In this document: in pieces, positions 1 to 9,624 of the stretch
Layout: each line of letters opens with the position of its first letter
Position numbering within the stretch: the stretch's first letter is position 1
The notes under the pieces: generated by a model
What the model was told of the DNA's origin: nothing
Seen by the model: only the letters and a program-made list of their open reading frames with translations
The model's database searches: none
Source: Saccharicrinis sp963675435
Lineage (GTDB): Bacteria > Bacteroidota > Bacteroidia > Bacteroidales > Marinilabiliaceae
Assembly (NCBI GenBank): GCA_963675435.1
Contig: OY776216.1
Span: 2,790,001-2,854,000, forward strand
Direction: 5' to 3'
DNA length: 64,000 bases
Position numbers and translations under genes: made by a program

Positions 1-1103
1 TCATTAGCTAAAACAACTAATTCCTTTTGAACTTCGTAGGTGCTAAATATTTGCATCAACTGATTCTGAAGGCTATGTTTCATTTGGTCTATTTCAACCA
101 AACCGGATTCTTCTTCAATTTTTGCAATCTGTACACTTCTTTTTCGCTGACCACCATTGAAAATAGTATAGGATAAATTCAATCCAACACTAACATCTGA
201 ATAGTTTGTTTTTGTATCGTTTGCTGAAGTTTCTGCAAAAAAAGTATTTCTGTTGGTTTGAGATACGCCACCAATTAAACTAATCGTTGGAAGATAATTG
301 CTTTTGGCTAGAGCCGTTTCTTTTGACAATAAGGTTTGATTGATGTACTGATTTTTAAGCGTTGTATTATTTGATAATAACTTATTGCTTAGATCGGATA
401 AAGTGTAATCGGGTAAGTCACTTTTTATTTCAGAAGTAAGCTGCCACATGGTGTTGTCTTTTATTCCTAAAATAAAATTTAGTGTTCTGATAGAATTCTC
501 AAAAGAAACCTTTTGTTGTAAATACGTTGATTTATCTGAAAGCCATGAAGTTTTGGCTAATAAACTCTCGTACGTAGTACTAACACCAATTTCTTTACCA
601 TTTAACTCCCTGTTATATCTGTCTTCAGAAAGATTCATTAGTTCTTCATATACATTAACTAACTCTTGTTGTACTATACAATTGTTATAGGCCGAAATGA
701 TATCCTGAATCGTATTTTCTACAAGAATAGCCGTGTTACCTTTAGATAGGTTTTCAAGTTCTTCAAATCGTTTTTTAGTAATTCGTGCAGAAAAGCCATC
801 AAATAGCAGCCAGTTTAAACTTACCTGAGGTGAAAGATTTTCTGTTCTGTAATCCTCATTATCATTATAATTAAGGTTTTCAGATAGACCAGCACTGAAA
901 CTTACAGTGGGTAAAGCACCTGTATTGCCCCAGTTATTATTAATTGATGCAACTTTTTCGCTGTTACGCGTCACCTTTAAATCGTAATTGTTTTGCAGAC
1001 CCATTTCAATGGCCTGCGATAAAGATAATGTGTTTTGAGACTGCATACCCATTGAGAGTATGCAGAATAAAACGGTTAATATCTGAATTTTAATGTTTTT
1101 CAT
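1..1103 (-). CDS. TolC-family outer membrane efflux protein (partial)
   Basis: Outer-membrane factor of a tripartite efflux pump. I translated the frame by hand: it is open from the ATG at 1103 to the window edge (367 codons), so the C-terminal end lies outside. A signal peptide with hydrophobic core (ILTVLFCILSMGMQSQ) is followed by the typical start of the first OEP repeat (LSLSQAIEMGLQNNYDLKV), then LNWLLFDGFSA and, in the second repeat, LSYTIFNGGQRKRSV. The two F-(D/N)-G-(F/G) motifs in similar positions are the duplicated signature of the family. It is 28 bp downstream of the RND permease and on the same strand, so it is the third gene of that pump operon. Family assignment is firm; the exported substrate cannot be told. 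Confidence 0.9.
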   Translation of the reverse strand, partial: MKNIKIQILTVLFCILSMGMQSQNTLSLSQAIEMGLQNNYDLKVTRNSEKVASINNNWGNTGALPTVSFSAGLSENLNYNDNEDYRTENLSPQVSLNWLLFDGFSARITKKRFEELENLSKGNTAILVENTIQDIISAYNNCIVQQELVNVYEELMNLSEDRYNRELNGKEIGVSTTYESLLAKTSWLSDKSTYLQQKVSFENSIRTLNFILGIKDNTMWQLTSEIKSDLPDYTLSDLSNKLLSNNTTLKNQYINQTLLSKETALAKSNYLPTISLIGGVSQTNRNTFFAETSANDTKTNYSDVSVGLNLSYTIFNGGQRKRSVQIAKIEEESGLVEIDQMKHSLQNQLMQIFSTYEVQKELVVLAN

Positions 1104-1131
1104 TACCATTGTTTTTAAAATCGATCATAAT

Positions 1132-4100
1132 TTAATCAATACGCAATGTACTATCAATTTTCTTTGCCATATTTTCCTTCATCGTCTTGTCAATCTTGGC
1201 ATATTTTACTGCAGGTTCAAGATCTTCAGGAGTGAAATCCTCTTTAATGTCACTTTTAGGGTTGAATATTTTTACAAGTGCAATCCATATTTTGTGCATT
1301 AAGATCATGTTTTTGTTATTTAATACAAGTAATACCGGTAAAATAACAAGAATAAATAAGGTTCCGAATAAAATACCATAAGCTAATGCTGTAGCCATTG
1401 GTAAAAGCATTCTTGCATCCGGGCTATTTTCAAGTATTAGAGGCATCAAACCTCCGGTTGTGGTAACTGTAGTAAGGAATATTGCTCTAAACCTTGATAA
1501 TCCGGCATCCTTGATAGCAGGAATTAATTTCATTCCACGCTCTAAGTTCATATTGTATTTTGATACGAAAACAATAGCATCGTTAATAACAACTCCGGAT
1601 AAGGCAACCATACCCCATAAACTCATCATAGATAATGGTTGACCATGGAATCCATGACCCCAAACAGCTCCAATGATACCCAAAGGAACCATCATTATAA
1701 TTAATATCCCCTGGCGGAAAGATTTAAAGTAAATCATAATGATAATGACCATGATTACAAAGGCTAAACCAAAATACATTAACATACTACCACCCTGTTC
1801 TCTACTATCCTTTTGCTGACCTTGCTGCATCACGGTAATATCAGGATGTTTTTTTATAATTTCGCTTAGAATATTGGTTTCTATAAAGTTTAGAATATCC
1901 GGTACAGATTGCGATTGATCTTTTTGGAAAGCATTAACACGTACTTCTCTTCGACCATTAAAGTGGTTGATAGAACTCAAACTGCGAGCTGTGCTAATTT
2001 CTGCAATGGTTCCAAGAGGAAAATCCCCATGAGCAGTGTGAATAATCATATTTTCAAGTTGACCAACTGTCTGACGATCTTCACGAGAGTATCTTACATA
2101 AACCCAAATTTCATCTTTACCTTCTTGAATGCGTTGAGCTAAAGCACCATAAAAACCTTGTCGTACCTCCGACATTAAACTGGATAAAGTTAAGCCAAGC
2201 GCGTATGCTTCTGGTTTTAAAGTTAAACGTAGTTCCTGACTACCCAACTGGCTGTTATCTGTTATGTTGTACAAGGCAGGCATTTGCGACAATTGAAGTT
2301 CAAGTTCTTCTTTTGCTAATTCAAGTTCCTCAGCATCATAGCCGAGTAAACTTATTGAAACCGGAGCTCCAAAGCGATTTGATGCACCTACAGCAAACTT
2401 ATATGCTTCCGGAATTTTACCAACTTGTTCAGCAATAGCCTTTTTGATAATCTGATCAGAAACTTGTGTTTCTTCTAATGAATTAAGAAAAACGCGGATC
2501 ATACCAGCATTGGTACCTCTTTCTGTTCCAGAAAAGGCACTACCCATAGATATGCTCATGGCAGAAATATAAGACATGGTATCTCCTTGTTCTTCCATTA
2601 GTTTATTGTTAGCCTCCCATGCTTTATCTTCAATATCAAATAAAATTTGCTTGGTTATTTCTTCGTTCACTCCAGGTTTCAAAGCCAAATCAATGGAGAA
2701 CATATCGGAAGGAGAAGCTCCAAAAAATGTAAATCCAATTACACCTCCGCCAACTAAACCTATTGTAATAATAAATAAACCAGTTATTGATGCCATTGCT
2801 ATTCCTCTGTGAGTTAAAACCCAATCTAAAAAAGGAGCATAAATACGGTTTTTAAAACCATCTAACTTTTTATCGATGTAAGCCCTAAGTTTACCATATA
2901 AAGAGGTTTGCTTATTAGGTTTTAAAACCTTTGGATTTGCAAGGTGGCCAGGTAAAACAAACATCCCTTCCATTAAGGATATGGCCAGACAGATCACAAC
3001 AACAAAAGCCATCTCATACATTACTTCCATTTGTCCTTCAATAACAAATAGCGGACTAAATGCAATCATGGTTGTAGCAACAGAAGTAAATACGGCAGGT
3101 AATACTTCCAATGTACCTTCAATAGCCGCACGACGGGGTGATTTACCCATTTCAAAGTGTGTAAATATATTTTCACCGATTACAACGCCATCATCAACCA
3201 GAATACCTACAATTAATATCATTCCGAAAAGACTGATTAGGTTCATTGTTAAACCACACAGATTACCTATAATAAACATTCCAAGGAATGATGCTGGAAT
3301 ACCCCATGCTACCCATAAGCTCAAACGGATATTAAGTAGTAAGGATAATAGTAGTACAACTAAAAGTACCCCTTGTATTCCATTTTCAATCAGGATGTTT
3401 AATTGGCCATCGATGATATCAAGGAAGTCCATACGAACTGTAATATGGAAATTATCATGCGTTTTATTAAACTCTTCAATGTAATCTTTTACAATGTTTG
3501 AGATATCTTCTAAGTCTTCCGTATTTAATTTTTGTACTAATAGGGTAACGCTTGGTTTTTTATTTACATAACCATTACTAGGATCTTCAGGAACCTGTAG
3601 TTTTACTGTGGCAACATCTCCAATTGTGATGGGCTGACCATTTTCATTAGCCTTAATCACAATTTTTTCAATGTCATTAGGTTTTACTGATTTTTGGCGA
3701 CTGATGATTTTGATTTGTTCACGAGGATTTCGAATCGTACCTCCTGAAGCATCCAGGTTATTTTGTGTTATTGCTGTTCTAACATCAGTAAATGTGAGAT
3801 TATACCTGCGTAACTGTGTTTCATTTAGCTCAACAGCTAATTCTAGGTTTCGAGGAACACCAAAAATACTAATCTGTGATATTTTTCCAGTAGCTAATAA
3901 GTCATCTTCAACTTTATTAGCCATTTTATTTAAGTCGAGTACATTACCAGACTCTGCTGATAATGACATAAACATGGCCATATCGCGGGCACGTCCTTTT
4001 GAAACAATTGGTCGCTCAGCATTAGCCGGAAAGTTTGAGATACCATCAACAGTATTCTTAACATCCGATAGTAACTCATCCATATCATAACCATTTAACG

Positions 4101-4386
4101 CGGTTATGGTTATGTTTGCAGACCCTTCGCTTGATGTTGAAGAGAATTCCTTAATACCGGAGATTCCTCTTAAACTATTTTCAACCAATGAAGTAATTCC
4201 TTCATCCATTTCCTTAGGCGTAGCTCCCGGGTACATCACAGAAACCGAAATGGTTTTGGATTCCACCAATGGAAAAGTTGCCTTTTTCATATTTCTCATG
4301 GAAAAATAGCCCATCATTCCCAGAACGACTATCACCATTGTTCCATAAAAAGGATATTTTACAAATTGTGATAAAATCTTTTTCAT
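1132..4386 (-). CDS. RND efflux pump inner-membrane permease (AcrB/HAE1 family)
   Basis: Proton-driven resistance-nodulation-division transporter, 1084 residues, the usual length. One TM helix at residues ~12-30 precedes a long periplasmic porter domain (GATPKEMDEGITSLVENSLRG is the family start motif). A block of TM helices follows at ~335-530, with the proton-relay aspartates in GILVDDGVVIGENIF, then a second porter domain and a second TM block from ~865. GVVINDAIVFVSKYN is the repeat-2 equivalent. The pair VDD/IND suggests an HAE1 or multidrug type rather than a metal-ion CusA type, but substrate is inference. Operon order is adaptor (4529-5644), permease, TolC-like protein, all on the minus strand. 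No TetR-type regulator is adjacent; instead a LytS/LytTR pair is transcribed divergently. Confidence 0.95.
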   Translation of the reverse strand: MKKILSQFVKYPFYGTMVIVVLGMMGYFSMRNMKKATFPLVESKTISVSVMYPGATPKEMDEGITSLVENSLRGISGIKEFSSTSSEGSANITITALNGYDMDELLSDVKNTVDGISNFPANAERPIVSKGRARDMAMFMSLSAESGNVLDLNKMANKVEDDLLATGKISQISIFGVPRNLELAVELNETQLRRYNLTFTDVRTAITQNNLDASGGTIRNPREQIKIISRQKSVKPNDIEKIVIKANENGQPITIGDVATVKLQVPEDPSNGYVNKKPSVTLLVQKLNTEDLEDISNIVKDYIEEFNKTHDNFHITVRMDFLDIIDGQLNILIENGIQGVLLVVLLLSLLLNIRLSLWVAWGIPASFLGMFIIGNLCGLTMNLISLFGMILIVGILVDDGVVIGENIFTHFEMGKSPRRAAIEGTLEVLPAVFTSVATTMIAFSPLFVIEGQMEVMYEMAFVVVICLAISLMEGMFVLPGHLANPKVLKPNKQTSLYGKLRAYIDKKLDGFKNRIYAPFLDWVLTHRGIAMASITGLFIITIGLVGGGVIGFTFFGASPSDMFSIDLALKPGVNEEITKQILFDIEDKAWEANNKLMEEQGDTMSYISAMSISMGSAFSGTERGTNAGMIRVFLNSLEETQVSDQIIKKAIAEQVGKIPEAYKFAVGASNRFGAPVSISLLGYDAEELELAKEELELQLSQMPALYNITDNSQLGSQELRLTLKPEAYALGLTLSSLMSEVRQGFYGALAQRIQEGKDEIWVYVRYSREDRQTVGQLENMIIHTAHGDFPLGTIAEISTARSLSSINHFNGRREVRVNAFQKDQSQSVPDILNFIETNILSEIIKKHPDITVMQQGQQKDSREQGGSMLMYFGLAFVIMVIIIMIYFKSFRQGILIIMMVPLGIIGAVWGHGFHGQPLSMMSLWGMVALSGVVINDAIVFVSKYNMNLERGMKLIPAIKDAGLSRFRAIFLTTVTTTGGLMPLILENSPDARMLLPMATALAYGILFGTLFILVILPVLLVLNNKNMILMHKIWIALVKIFNPKSDIKEDFTPEDLEPAVKYAKIDKTMKENMAKKIDSTLRID

Positions 4387-4528
4387 GCGTTAATCTTTGT
4401 TTTTTTGTCGCATGGAACTTGCATAACTTAATCATTCTCAAGTTAGAATGAAAGATCAGCGTTAGCAAAATCTTTTGTTATGCTCGTTTCATATTAATAT
4501 TACTCAATAGAAGATTATTAATGTTAGC

Positions 4529-5644
4529 TTAGTCGCGTGCTATATACTCAATATTTGAGCTAATGGAAGCTAACGACTCCGTAACAATTGTTTTATTTTC
4601 TTCAATACCTGTGATAATGTAAGTATCATTTAGTGATCGTATAATATTAACCTTGGTTTTATCTAGTTTACCTTCGTTTAATACATAAACATATGATTCA
4701 CCCACTAATGCTTCTCTTGGTATTTCATATCCATTTACTGTCTGACCTTCAAAAGCAATGTCAACATATTCTCCTTCCAGTAAATTCATATCCTTGGTAG
4801 GATAAAAAGTAAGATAAACATTAACCGATTGCGTTTCTTCATCAACATAACCAGATATTCTTGAAATAGAAATGCTTGTTGTTTCACCGTTTCTTTCAAT
4901 TAATGTAGCAGTATCGCCTTTTTTAATCCACTGAATATCGTCGGTAAATACAGGAACTGTGATTTCTAATTTATCAGAACGGATTAAAGTTGCTAAGGTA
5001 GAGCCCATTGATGCAGCAGCACCAATTTCTCTATTTACACTTTTTAATGTCCCATTAAATGGTGCACGAATCGTATACTTTGATAAATTTATTTCTTGAT
5101 TTTGAAGATTGTAATAGTTTGTTAATACATTGTTCGACGAAAGAAAAACTTTTTCCTGGTTAGAATTAATTCGTGGTAATTCAGGTAAGTTTTGCTCAGG
5201 ATCAATAGCAATAAAAAAGTTATTCCATTTTTCGTATTCTTGAGGATAATCTACTTTAATATCCGGAAGAATTTGAGCCAGAGTTTGTAAAAAGCTACTG
5301 ATGCTTGCTTTATGAGTAGCAAGCACATCTTCCTTATAGATACGAACAATAATATCGTTCTTTTTAAATGATTCCCCTTCTTTAAATAGAATGTCGCCCT
5401 GAAGTATGCGCCCTGAAACTTCAGCCGATAAATCTACAGTATTGAAAGCTGAAACCCTTCCACGGTATTTCATGTTTGTTTCAATGTCAGTATATGTAAT
5501 CTGACTGGCCTTAACATTCATCGTATTATGGATTAATGAATTTTTTTTGGGATCTGGTTTTGAGCTAATCAAATATCCCGATAATACGATAGCACCAACA
5601 ATAATAGCCAAACCAATTAGGATGCTAAATACGCTCTTCTTCAT
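4529..5644 (-). CDS. RND efflux pump periplasmic adaptor (membrane fusion protein)
   Basis: HlyD/AcrA-type adaptor, 371 residues, first gene of the efflux operon. An N-terminal anchor (SILIGLAIIVGAIVLSGYLIS, here split as SILIGLAIIVGAIVL + SGYLIS) spans residues ~6-27. Then come the barrel-sandwich start (YRGRVSAFNTVDLSAEVSGR, residues ~59-78), a short helical hairpin, the second lipoyl half (TIRAPFNGTLKSVNREIGAA, ~190-210), and beta-barrel and membrane-proximal regions ending near YEIPREALVGESYVYVLNEG. TIRAPFNG is the hallmark of the family. There is a 142-bp gap to the permease. The sequence between this gene and the divergent kinase at 6040 should hold its promoter. Confidence 0.92.
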   Translation of the reverse strand: MKKSVFSILIGLAIIVGAIVLSGYLISSKPDPKKNSLIHNTMNVKASQITYTDIETNMKYRGRVSAFNTVDLSAEVSGRILQGDILFKEGESFKKNDIIVRIYKEDVLATHKASISSFLQTLAQILPDIKVDYPQEYEKWNNFFIAIDPEQNLPELPRINSNQEKVFLSSNNVLTNYYNLQNQEINLSKYTIRAPFNGTLKSVNREIGAAASMGSTLATLIRSDKLEITVPVFTDDIQWIKKGDTATLIERNGETTSISISRISGYVDEETQSVNVYLTFYPTKDMNLLEGEYVDIAFEGQTVNGYEIPREALVGESYVYVLNEGKLDKTKVNIIRSLNDTYIITGIEENKTIVTESLASISSNIEYIARD

Positions 5645-6039
5645 CTGTATAAATTTTGTTTTCTTTTACCGCATTAAGCGAACACAAAAGCGCTCCGAAT
5701 TTGATAGAATAATTTTTTAATGGAGCGAACTAACTTTTAAATTCATTTTATGCAGTCTATTATTGATATTATTAAATTCTATAATTTGAAATATAAAAGT
5801 AGATTGGGGATATGTAAAACAGAAACTTAATGAACGAACGTATGTTTTTTATATACCAAATACGTTTTGTATGTATTTAGGATAAGAGTTGTTAGTTGTT
5901 CGTAAAAAGTTATTGTTTATTATTAAAGCAGGTACATTTGTTTAATAATTTTATGATTCAGAATAATGTTCTTTAGTTTTGTAACAAACATGGTAATGTA
6001 TGTTCTGTCATAAATTTACCACCAAACAAAAAACAGATC
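5645..6039. promoter_or_regulatory. Divergent intergenic region between efflux operon and LytS kinase
   Basis: A 395-bp AT-rich region with no open frame of note. On the plus strand TAGTTTTG at 5974-5981 fits the Bacteroidetes minus-7 element TAnnTTTG and lies 59 bp before the GTG of the kinase. I found no convincing minus-33 TTTG at the right distance, so the promoter call is tentative. No clear palindromic operator was seen. Confidence 0.4.
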
Positions 6040-7050
6040 GTGAATTTTAAGTTTGCTAAAAAATATTGGGTGCAGATTGCGGTATGGGGTGCTTTGTTTG
6101 CACTTTACTTTAATATGATGTTTTATTTTGCATCGTTATTAAGAGCTATTGTCATTGCAGGATACAATGTAGCATGTTTGGCTTTGGTTTATAATATTAT
6201 AGTATATCGTATTTTCCCAAAATACTATCATCAAAAGAAAAAATACTTTATTTCGTCCTTTGCAATAATAGTGGTGCTAACTTCAATTGTTGTTACAGGA
6301 GAAATCTTATCGTTTGATATGTTTCATACAGATGCTTCTGATCATCCTCCGATTATTTTTGTTTTTATGCGATTATTTATGCAATTTAGTTTGGCTTTTT
6401 TTGCAGCAACATCGGTAAGTTTGATGGAGCAAACTACTCAGCTAAAAGTAAATGAAAAGCTTTTAAATGAAGAAAAATTAAAGACAGAATTAAAACTGCT
6501 TAAAGCTCAGATTAATCCTCACTTTATATTTAATGCATTAAATAATATTTATTCTCTCACTTATATGGGTAAGCAAAATGCCCCAGAAAGTGTACTGAAG
6601 CTGAGTGAAATGCTTCGCTATGTATTTTACGATTGTAATAAGGATAAGGTGAAACTAATACAGGAAATAAAGTATATTGAAAATTTTATGGCTTTTCAGC
6701 AGATGAAATCAGAACATTTGCAAAATATCCAATTTACAAAAGGAGCTGATGTTGATTTAATAGAGGTGGCTCCCATGTTATTTATTCCTTTTATAGAAAA
6801 TGCATTTAAGTACAGTAAGATAGAAGAAATTGAAGATGCTTTTGTTAAGATTGAGATTGCATATTTAAAAAATAAATTAACTTTTATTATTGAAAATACA
6901 GTACCTGTAGTAGGTAAAAGTTTGCCCGGAAGTGGTTTAGGGATTAAAAATGTAAAACATAGGTTAGAGATTATTTATAAAGATCAGTATCAACTTGTAA
7001 TTAATGAAGTAAATCAAACATATAAAGTTGAATTGATTCTTAAAGTATAA
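6040..7050 (+). CDS. LytS/YehU-type membrane sensor histidine kinase
   Basis: Histidine kinase, 336 residues. Four hydrophobic segments lie in residues ~10-125. A short coiled coil (NEKLLNEEKLKTELKLLKAQ) leads into the His_kinase domain with QINPHFIFNALNNIY, where His161 is the expected phosphorylation site. The ATPase domain shows the N box (FIPFIENAFKYSK) and the G box (GSGLGIKNVKHRLEIIY). The start is GTG at 6040; the protein begins MNFKFAKKYWVQ. The LytTR regulator follows 87 bp downstream, so the two form a pair. The divergent efflux operon is a possible target (inference from position only). Confidence 0.9.
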   Translation: MNFKFAKKYWVQIAVWGALFALYFNMMFYFASLLRAIVIAGYNVACLALVYNIIVYRIFPKYYHQKKKYFISSFAIIVVLTSIVVTGEILSFDMFHTDASDHPPIIFVFMRLFMQFSLAFFAATSVSLMEQTTQLKVNEKLLNEEKLKTELKLLKAQINPHFIFNALNNIYSLTYMGKQNAPESVLKLSEMLRYVFYDCNKDKVKLIQEIKYIENFMAFQQMKSEHLQNIQFTKGADVDLIEVAPMLFIPFIENAFKYSKIEEIEDAFVKIEIAYLKNKLTFIIENTVPVVGKSLPGSGLGIKNVKHRLEIIYKDQYQLVINEVNQTYKVELILKV

Positions 7051-7137
7051 AGCAAAAGGGAATAGGGAGCATGGAGAAAGGAACATGATGATTAATCCTA
7101 AAATAGTGTCTACATTTAGAAGATAAAAATATTACAC

Positions 7138-7860
7138 ATGAAAATCAGATGTATAGTTATAGATGATGAACGTTTAGCAAGAGAATATATCATAAATTAT
7201 ATTGCTAAAATTCCTCAGCTTGAATTATTAGGCGATTTTAATTCTCCATTAAAAGCTATAGATCTGATCAAAGAAAAAAAAGTAGATTTAATTTTTCTGG
7301 ATATACAAATGCCGGATATTACCGGTATTAATTTTATGAAGAGTCTGGATCATAAACCAGATGTTATATTTACTACTGCTTATCAGGAATATGCTATTGA
7401 GGGTTTTAATATTAATGCTACTGATTATCTTTTAAAACCATTTTCCTTTGAACGTTTTTTTCAGGCTGTAAATAAGGTCATCGATAAGTTTGAAATGAAA
7501 TCAGATAACCGTAACGTAGCCATAGAATCAGAGTCAATTCAAACAAAAATTGCAGACACCTATTTAACAGTACGAGCCGATCGTAAATTGTATAAAATAA
7601 ACTTCGACCATATTATGTTTATTGAGGGACAAAGAGCATATGTTACTTTTCACACCGAAAATAAAAAGATAACAGCATTAGCCTCATTAAAGGAGCTGGA
7701 AGATGCCTTACCAAAAGAGGATTTTATACGTATTCATAAATCTTATATTGTATCTGTAAAAGAAATATTATCTCTTGAGGGTAATATACTTGAAGTGAAC
7801 AATACAAAGTTACCGGTAGGTAAGAGCTATAAAGACGCTGTTCTTAAAATATTTGGGTAA
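7138..7860 (+). CDS. LytTR-family response regulator
   Basis: Two-domain response regulator, 240 residues. The receiver domain starts KIRCIVIDDERLAREYI, with Asp55 in IFLDIQMPD as phosphoacceptor and the lysine of DYLLKPFSFERF. The C-terminal LytTR DNA-binding domain (residues ~135-240) shows FIEGQRAYVTFHTENKKI and FIRIHKSYIVSVKEILSLEG. It is the partner of the kinase at 6040-7050. LytTR proteins bind paired direct repeats; I did not identify such a pair nearby. Confidence 0.93.
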   Translation: MKIRCIVIDDERLAREYIINYIAKIPQLELLGDFNSPLKAIDLIKEKKVDLIFLDIQMPDITGINFMKSLDHKPDVIFTTAYQEYAIEGFNINATDYLLKPFSFERFFQAVNKVIDKFEMKSDNRNVAIESESIQTKIADTYLTVRADRKLYKINFDHIMFIEGQRAYVTFHTENKKITALASLKELEDALPKEDFIRIHKSYIVSVKEILSLEGNILEVNNTKLPVGKSYKDAVLKIFG

Positions 7861-8042
7861 GAACGGCTACATTATTTTCCATATTTTTATTTTGAGACAA
7901 TCTCACAACAAACTAAAGGGCGATATTTTTTAACGGAAATTACGTGCTCTTAGTTCGGCATAACGTCTCGCTATGTAGTATAAGCCAAGGCCTCTGGGTT
8001 TAGTAAAAAGCAGCCAGATATTTTCCAATTGTGTTATTAGTT

Positions 8043-8127
8043 AAAAAGTAGGGTTAATCAATTTTGTACAGTTTTCTATTTTGATGCTAGGTTTTATTTT
8101 GTGTACAAAGGTTAACCTACTTTTTTT
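8043..8127. terminator. Long inverted repeat downstream of the LytTR gene
   Basis: The left arm AAAAAGTAGGGTTAA, extended to TTTGTACA, pairs with the right arm TGTACAAAGGTTAACC followed by TACTTTTTTT. It is an imperfect stem of about 25 bp with a ~30-nt loop and a T run on the plus side. It lies 180 bp after the regulator stop and could terminate it; the AAAAA/TTTTT edges make it potentially bidirectional. The 180 bp before it hold no feature I recognise. Confidence 0.5.
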
Positions 8128-8148
8128 ATTTCTTAGTAATTGCTAATA

Positions 8149-8401
8149 ACCCGAGTTCGATATAAAATTATTGGCTCAGGCCGCTTATAAATAATGAGTT
8201 TCAATGAATATTTGTGAAGTCATAGCGGGCTATGTCAAACAAATATGAAGAAGAAAATAGTTGTTTATATGCGGCTTTCTATTAAAATACTAATCTACTT
8301 CGTTAAATTCTTCTACCATAGCTCGCTATGCAAAAAGAATTTGCCTTGTATATCTGCATTTTAATAAAATCTGAGCTCTTTAATTTTAATCGAACTCGGG
8401 T
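8149..8401. mobile_element. 253-bp MITE, intact copy 1
   Basis: Non-coding element with perfect terminal inverted repeats (left ACCCGAGTTCGAT, right ATCGAACTCGGGT) and flanking 5-bp direct repeats TAATA (8144-8148 and 8402-8406). It contains two internal palindromes of the form CATAGC-NN-GCTATG (8221-8234 and 8317-8330). It encodes no protein. A second copy of exactly the same net length (253 bp, 5-bp flank TATTA) is at 29632-32338, split by an IS66 insertion. The TIR, TSD and fixed length make this a MITE that would need a transposase in trans; the parent transposase family is not known to me. Confidence 0.85.
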
Positions 8402-8494
8402 TAATAGCCTTGAGCTGGTTTCTCTCTTAACCTTTACCCCTTAACCTTGTTCGGTTCTCCTTGTTCCCTTTACCCTTTAATTTGTTCCATTCTC

Positions 8495-9106
8495 CTATTT
8501 GTGCATTTTATTTTTCTTAATTAACATTAGCACCTCGTTGTAAGTAATAGGATAGGCACCCAACGATTCCCATTTAGCAAAGTACTCATAAACTAATTTT
8601 AAGTTCACTTCGCCATCTTTGTATGCAGATTCGTTAATAATAAGTTCCGGAATATAACGGACCTTTTTACCCATTTTTAAAAGTTCGGTAACTACGTGGT
8701 CTACTTTGTTTTCCAATCCTACACCAAAAACAATCCATTCTGTCCCCCTTAGTTTTTTAACACATTCAGCTGTATTTTCGTTACTGTTAAAAACCAAAAC
8801 ATCCTGAAGGCCGTCTTTGTTACCTCTCTCCAGGTAAAACTTATATCTTTCACCAATAGACTTTTTCCATTCTACTTTTTCCTTATTGGCAGGAATAAAA
8901 ACAAAGTCGCGTTTATCATCCTCCATAGGTTGAAAGCCATCTTCATGGATTGTAAATACAAGTGGAGCTACAATAGCTGAAATTAAGCTATATATTTCAA
9001 ATAATTCTTCGCTAATGGGTTGACTTCTCTCAGGACAGTTAAACTTAACTTTATTAGGTGTGATTTCAATACAGTCTACATCAAAAAATACGTGGTTATT
9101 TTTCAT
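8495..9106 (-). CDS. Cysteine-hydrolase (isochorismatase)-like protein lacking the catalytic cysteine
   Basis: Protein of 203 residues with a weak but suggestive isochorismatase-like layout: HVFFDVDCIEI near the N terminus resembles the family's first strand, and WIVFGVGLENKVDHVVTELL (~residues 122-141) resembles the GVxTxxCVxxTAxxA strand-turn-helix. In known enzymes that turn carries the nucleophilic cysteine; here the position is occupied by N or K. If the fold call is right it is a non-catalytic relative. No functional partner is adjacent. The fold assignment is inference and could be wrong. The upstream 100 bp hold no obvious operator. Confidence 0.4.
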   Translation of the reverse strand: MKNNHVFFDVDCIEITPNKVKFNCPERSQPISEELFEIYSLISAIVAPLVFTIHEDGFQPMEDDKRDFVFIPANKEKVEWKKSIGERYKFYLERGNKDGLQDVLVFNSNENTAECVKKLRGTEWIVFGVGLENKVDHVVTELLKMGKKVRYIPELIINESAYKDGEVNLKLVYEYFAKWESLGAYPITYNEVLMLIKKNKMHK

Positions 9107-9624
9107 CTTAAAATTGTTTTATGGCATCACAAATGATACTGGTTAAACACAATCGGTTTTTAAGATGTGATCCCAGAGCGTTATAAATATTCGGGCTAAA
9201 TATTGAAGTGAAGAGAGATTTAGGTGGTTTCTTTTCTACTTCTTTATTTGTTAACAAATATAACTTAATAAATGGTTGTAAAAAGTTAAAATGTGCGAAT
9301 TAATATTGTTTATTGTAGTGTTTGGTGATAAAATGATTTAAAAGTGGGCTTTAATGTGATAAAATGAAAGGTTGTGCTTCGGTTTACAGTCTTCAGTCTT
9401 CAGTCTACAGTCTTCAGTCTACAGTCTACAGTCTTCGGTTTACTGTCTACAGTCTTCAGCCTACAGTTTAAAGAATTGTTTATTTGTAGATTTGTTTATT
9501 CGTTAATTTGCTAACTGAAAACAACCTACTCTCAATTTAACCGGGTAACATTACGATCTTTATAAACTTTATTTATTTTTGTGTTCGTTTTTCAAGTACT
9601 ATTAATCGTTAAAACCAATTATTG
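9107..9624. other. Intergenic region with heptamer array and a promoter-like element
   Basis: No gene was found here. It contains a 13-unit heptamer array (9380-9470, listed separately) and, before the amidotransferase, TATTTTTG at 9574-9581, which fits the TAnnTTTG minus-7 consensus and lies 44 bp before the ATG at 9625. Confidence 0.45.
9380..9470. repeat. Heptanucleotide tandem repeat (13 units)
   Basis: Thirteen contiguous 7-bp units, mostly CAGTCTT and CAGTCTA with variants CGGTTTA, CTGTCTA, CAGCCTA and CAGTTTA. The period of 7 rules out a reading-frame constraint and the absence of spacers rules out a CRISPR. Related pyrimidine-rich text occurs near 8410-8500, 12140-12170, 24490-24550, 40260-40300 and 41600-41660. 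Confidence 0.9.

Noticed and set aside
2981..3484. 167-residue plus-strand frame inside the RND permease
   Set aside because: It is the antisense shadow of a well-supported transporter gene and has no signal or domain.
9380..9470. Possible CRISPR array
   Set aside because: Units are 7 bp and contiguous with no unique spacers, and no cas genes are nearby.
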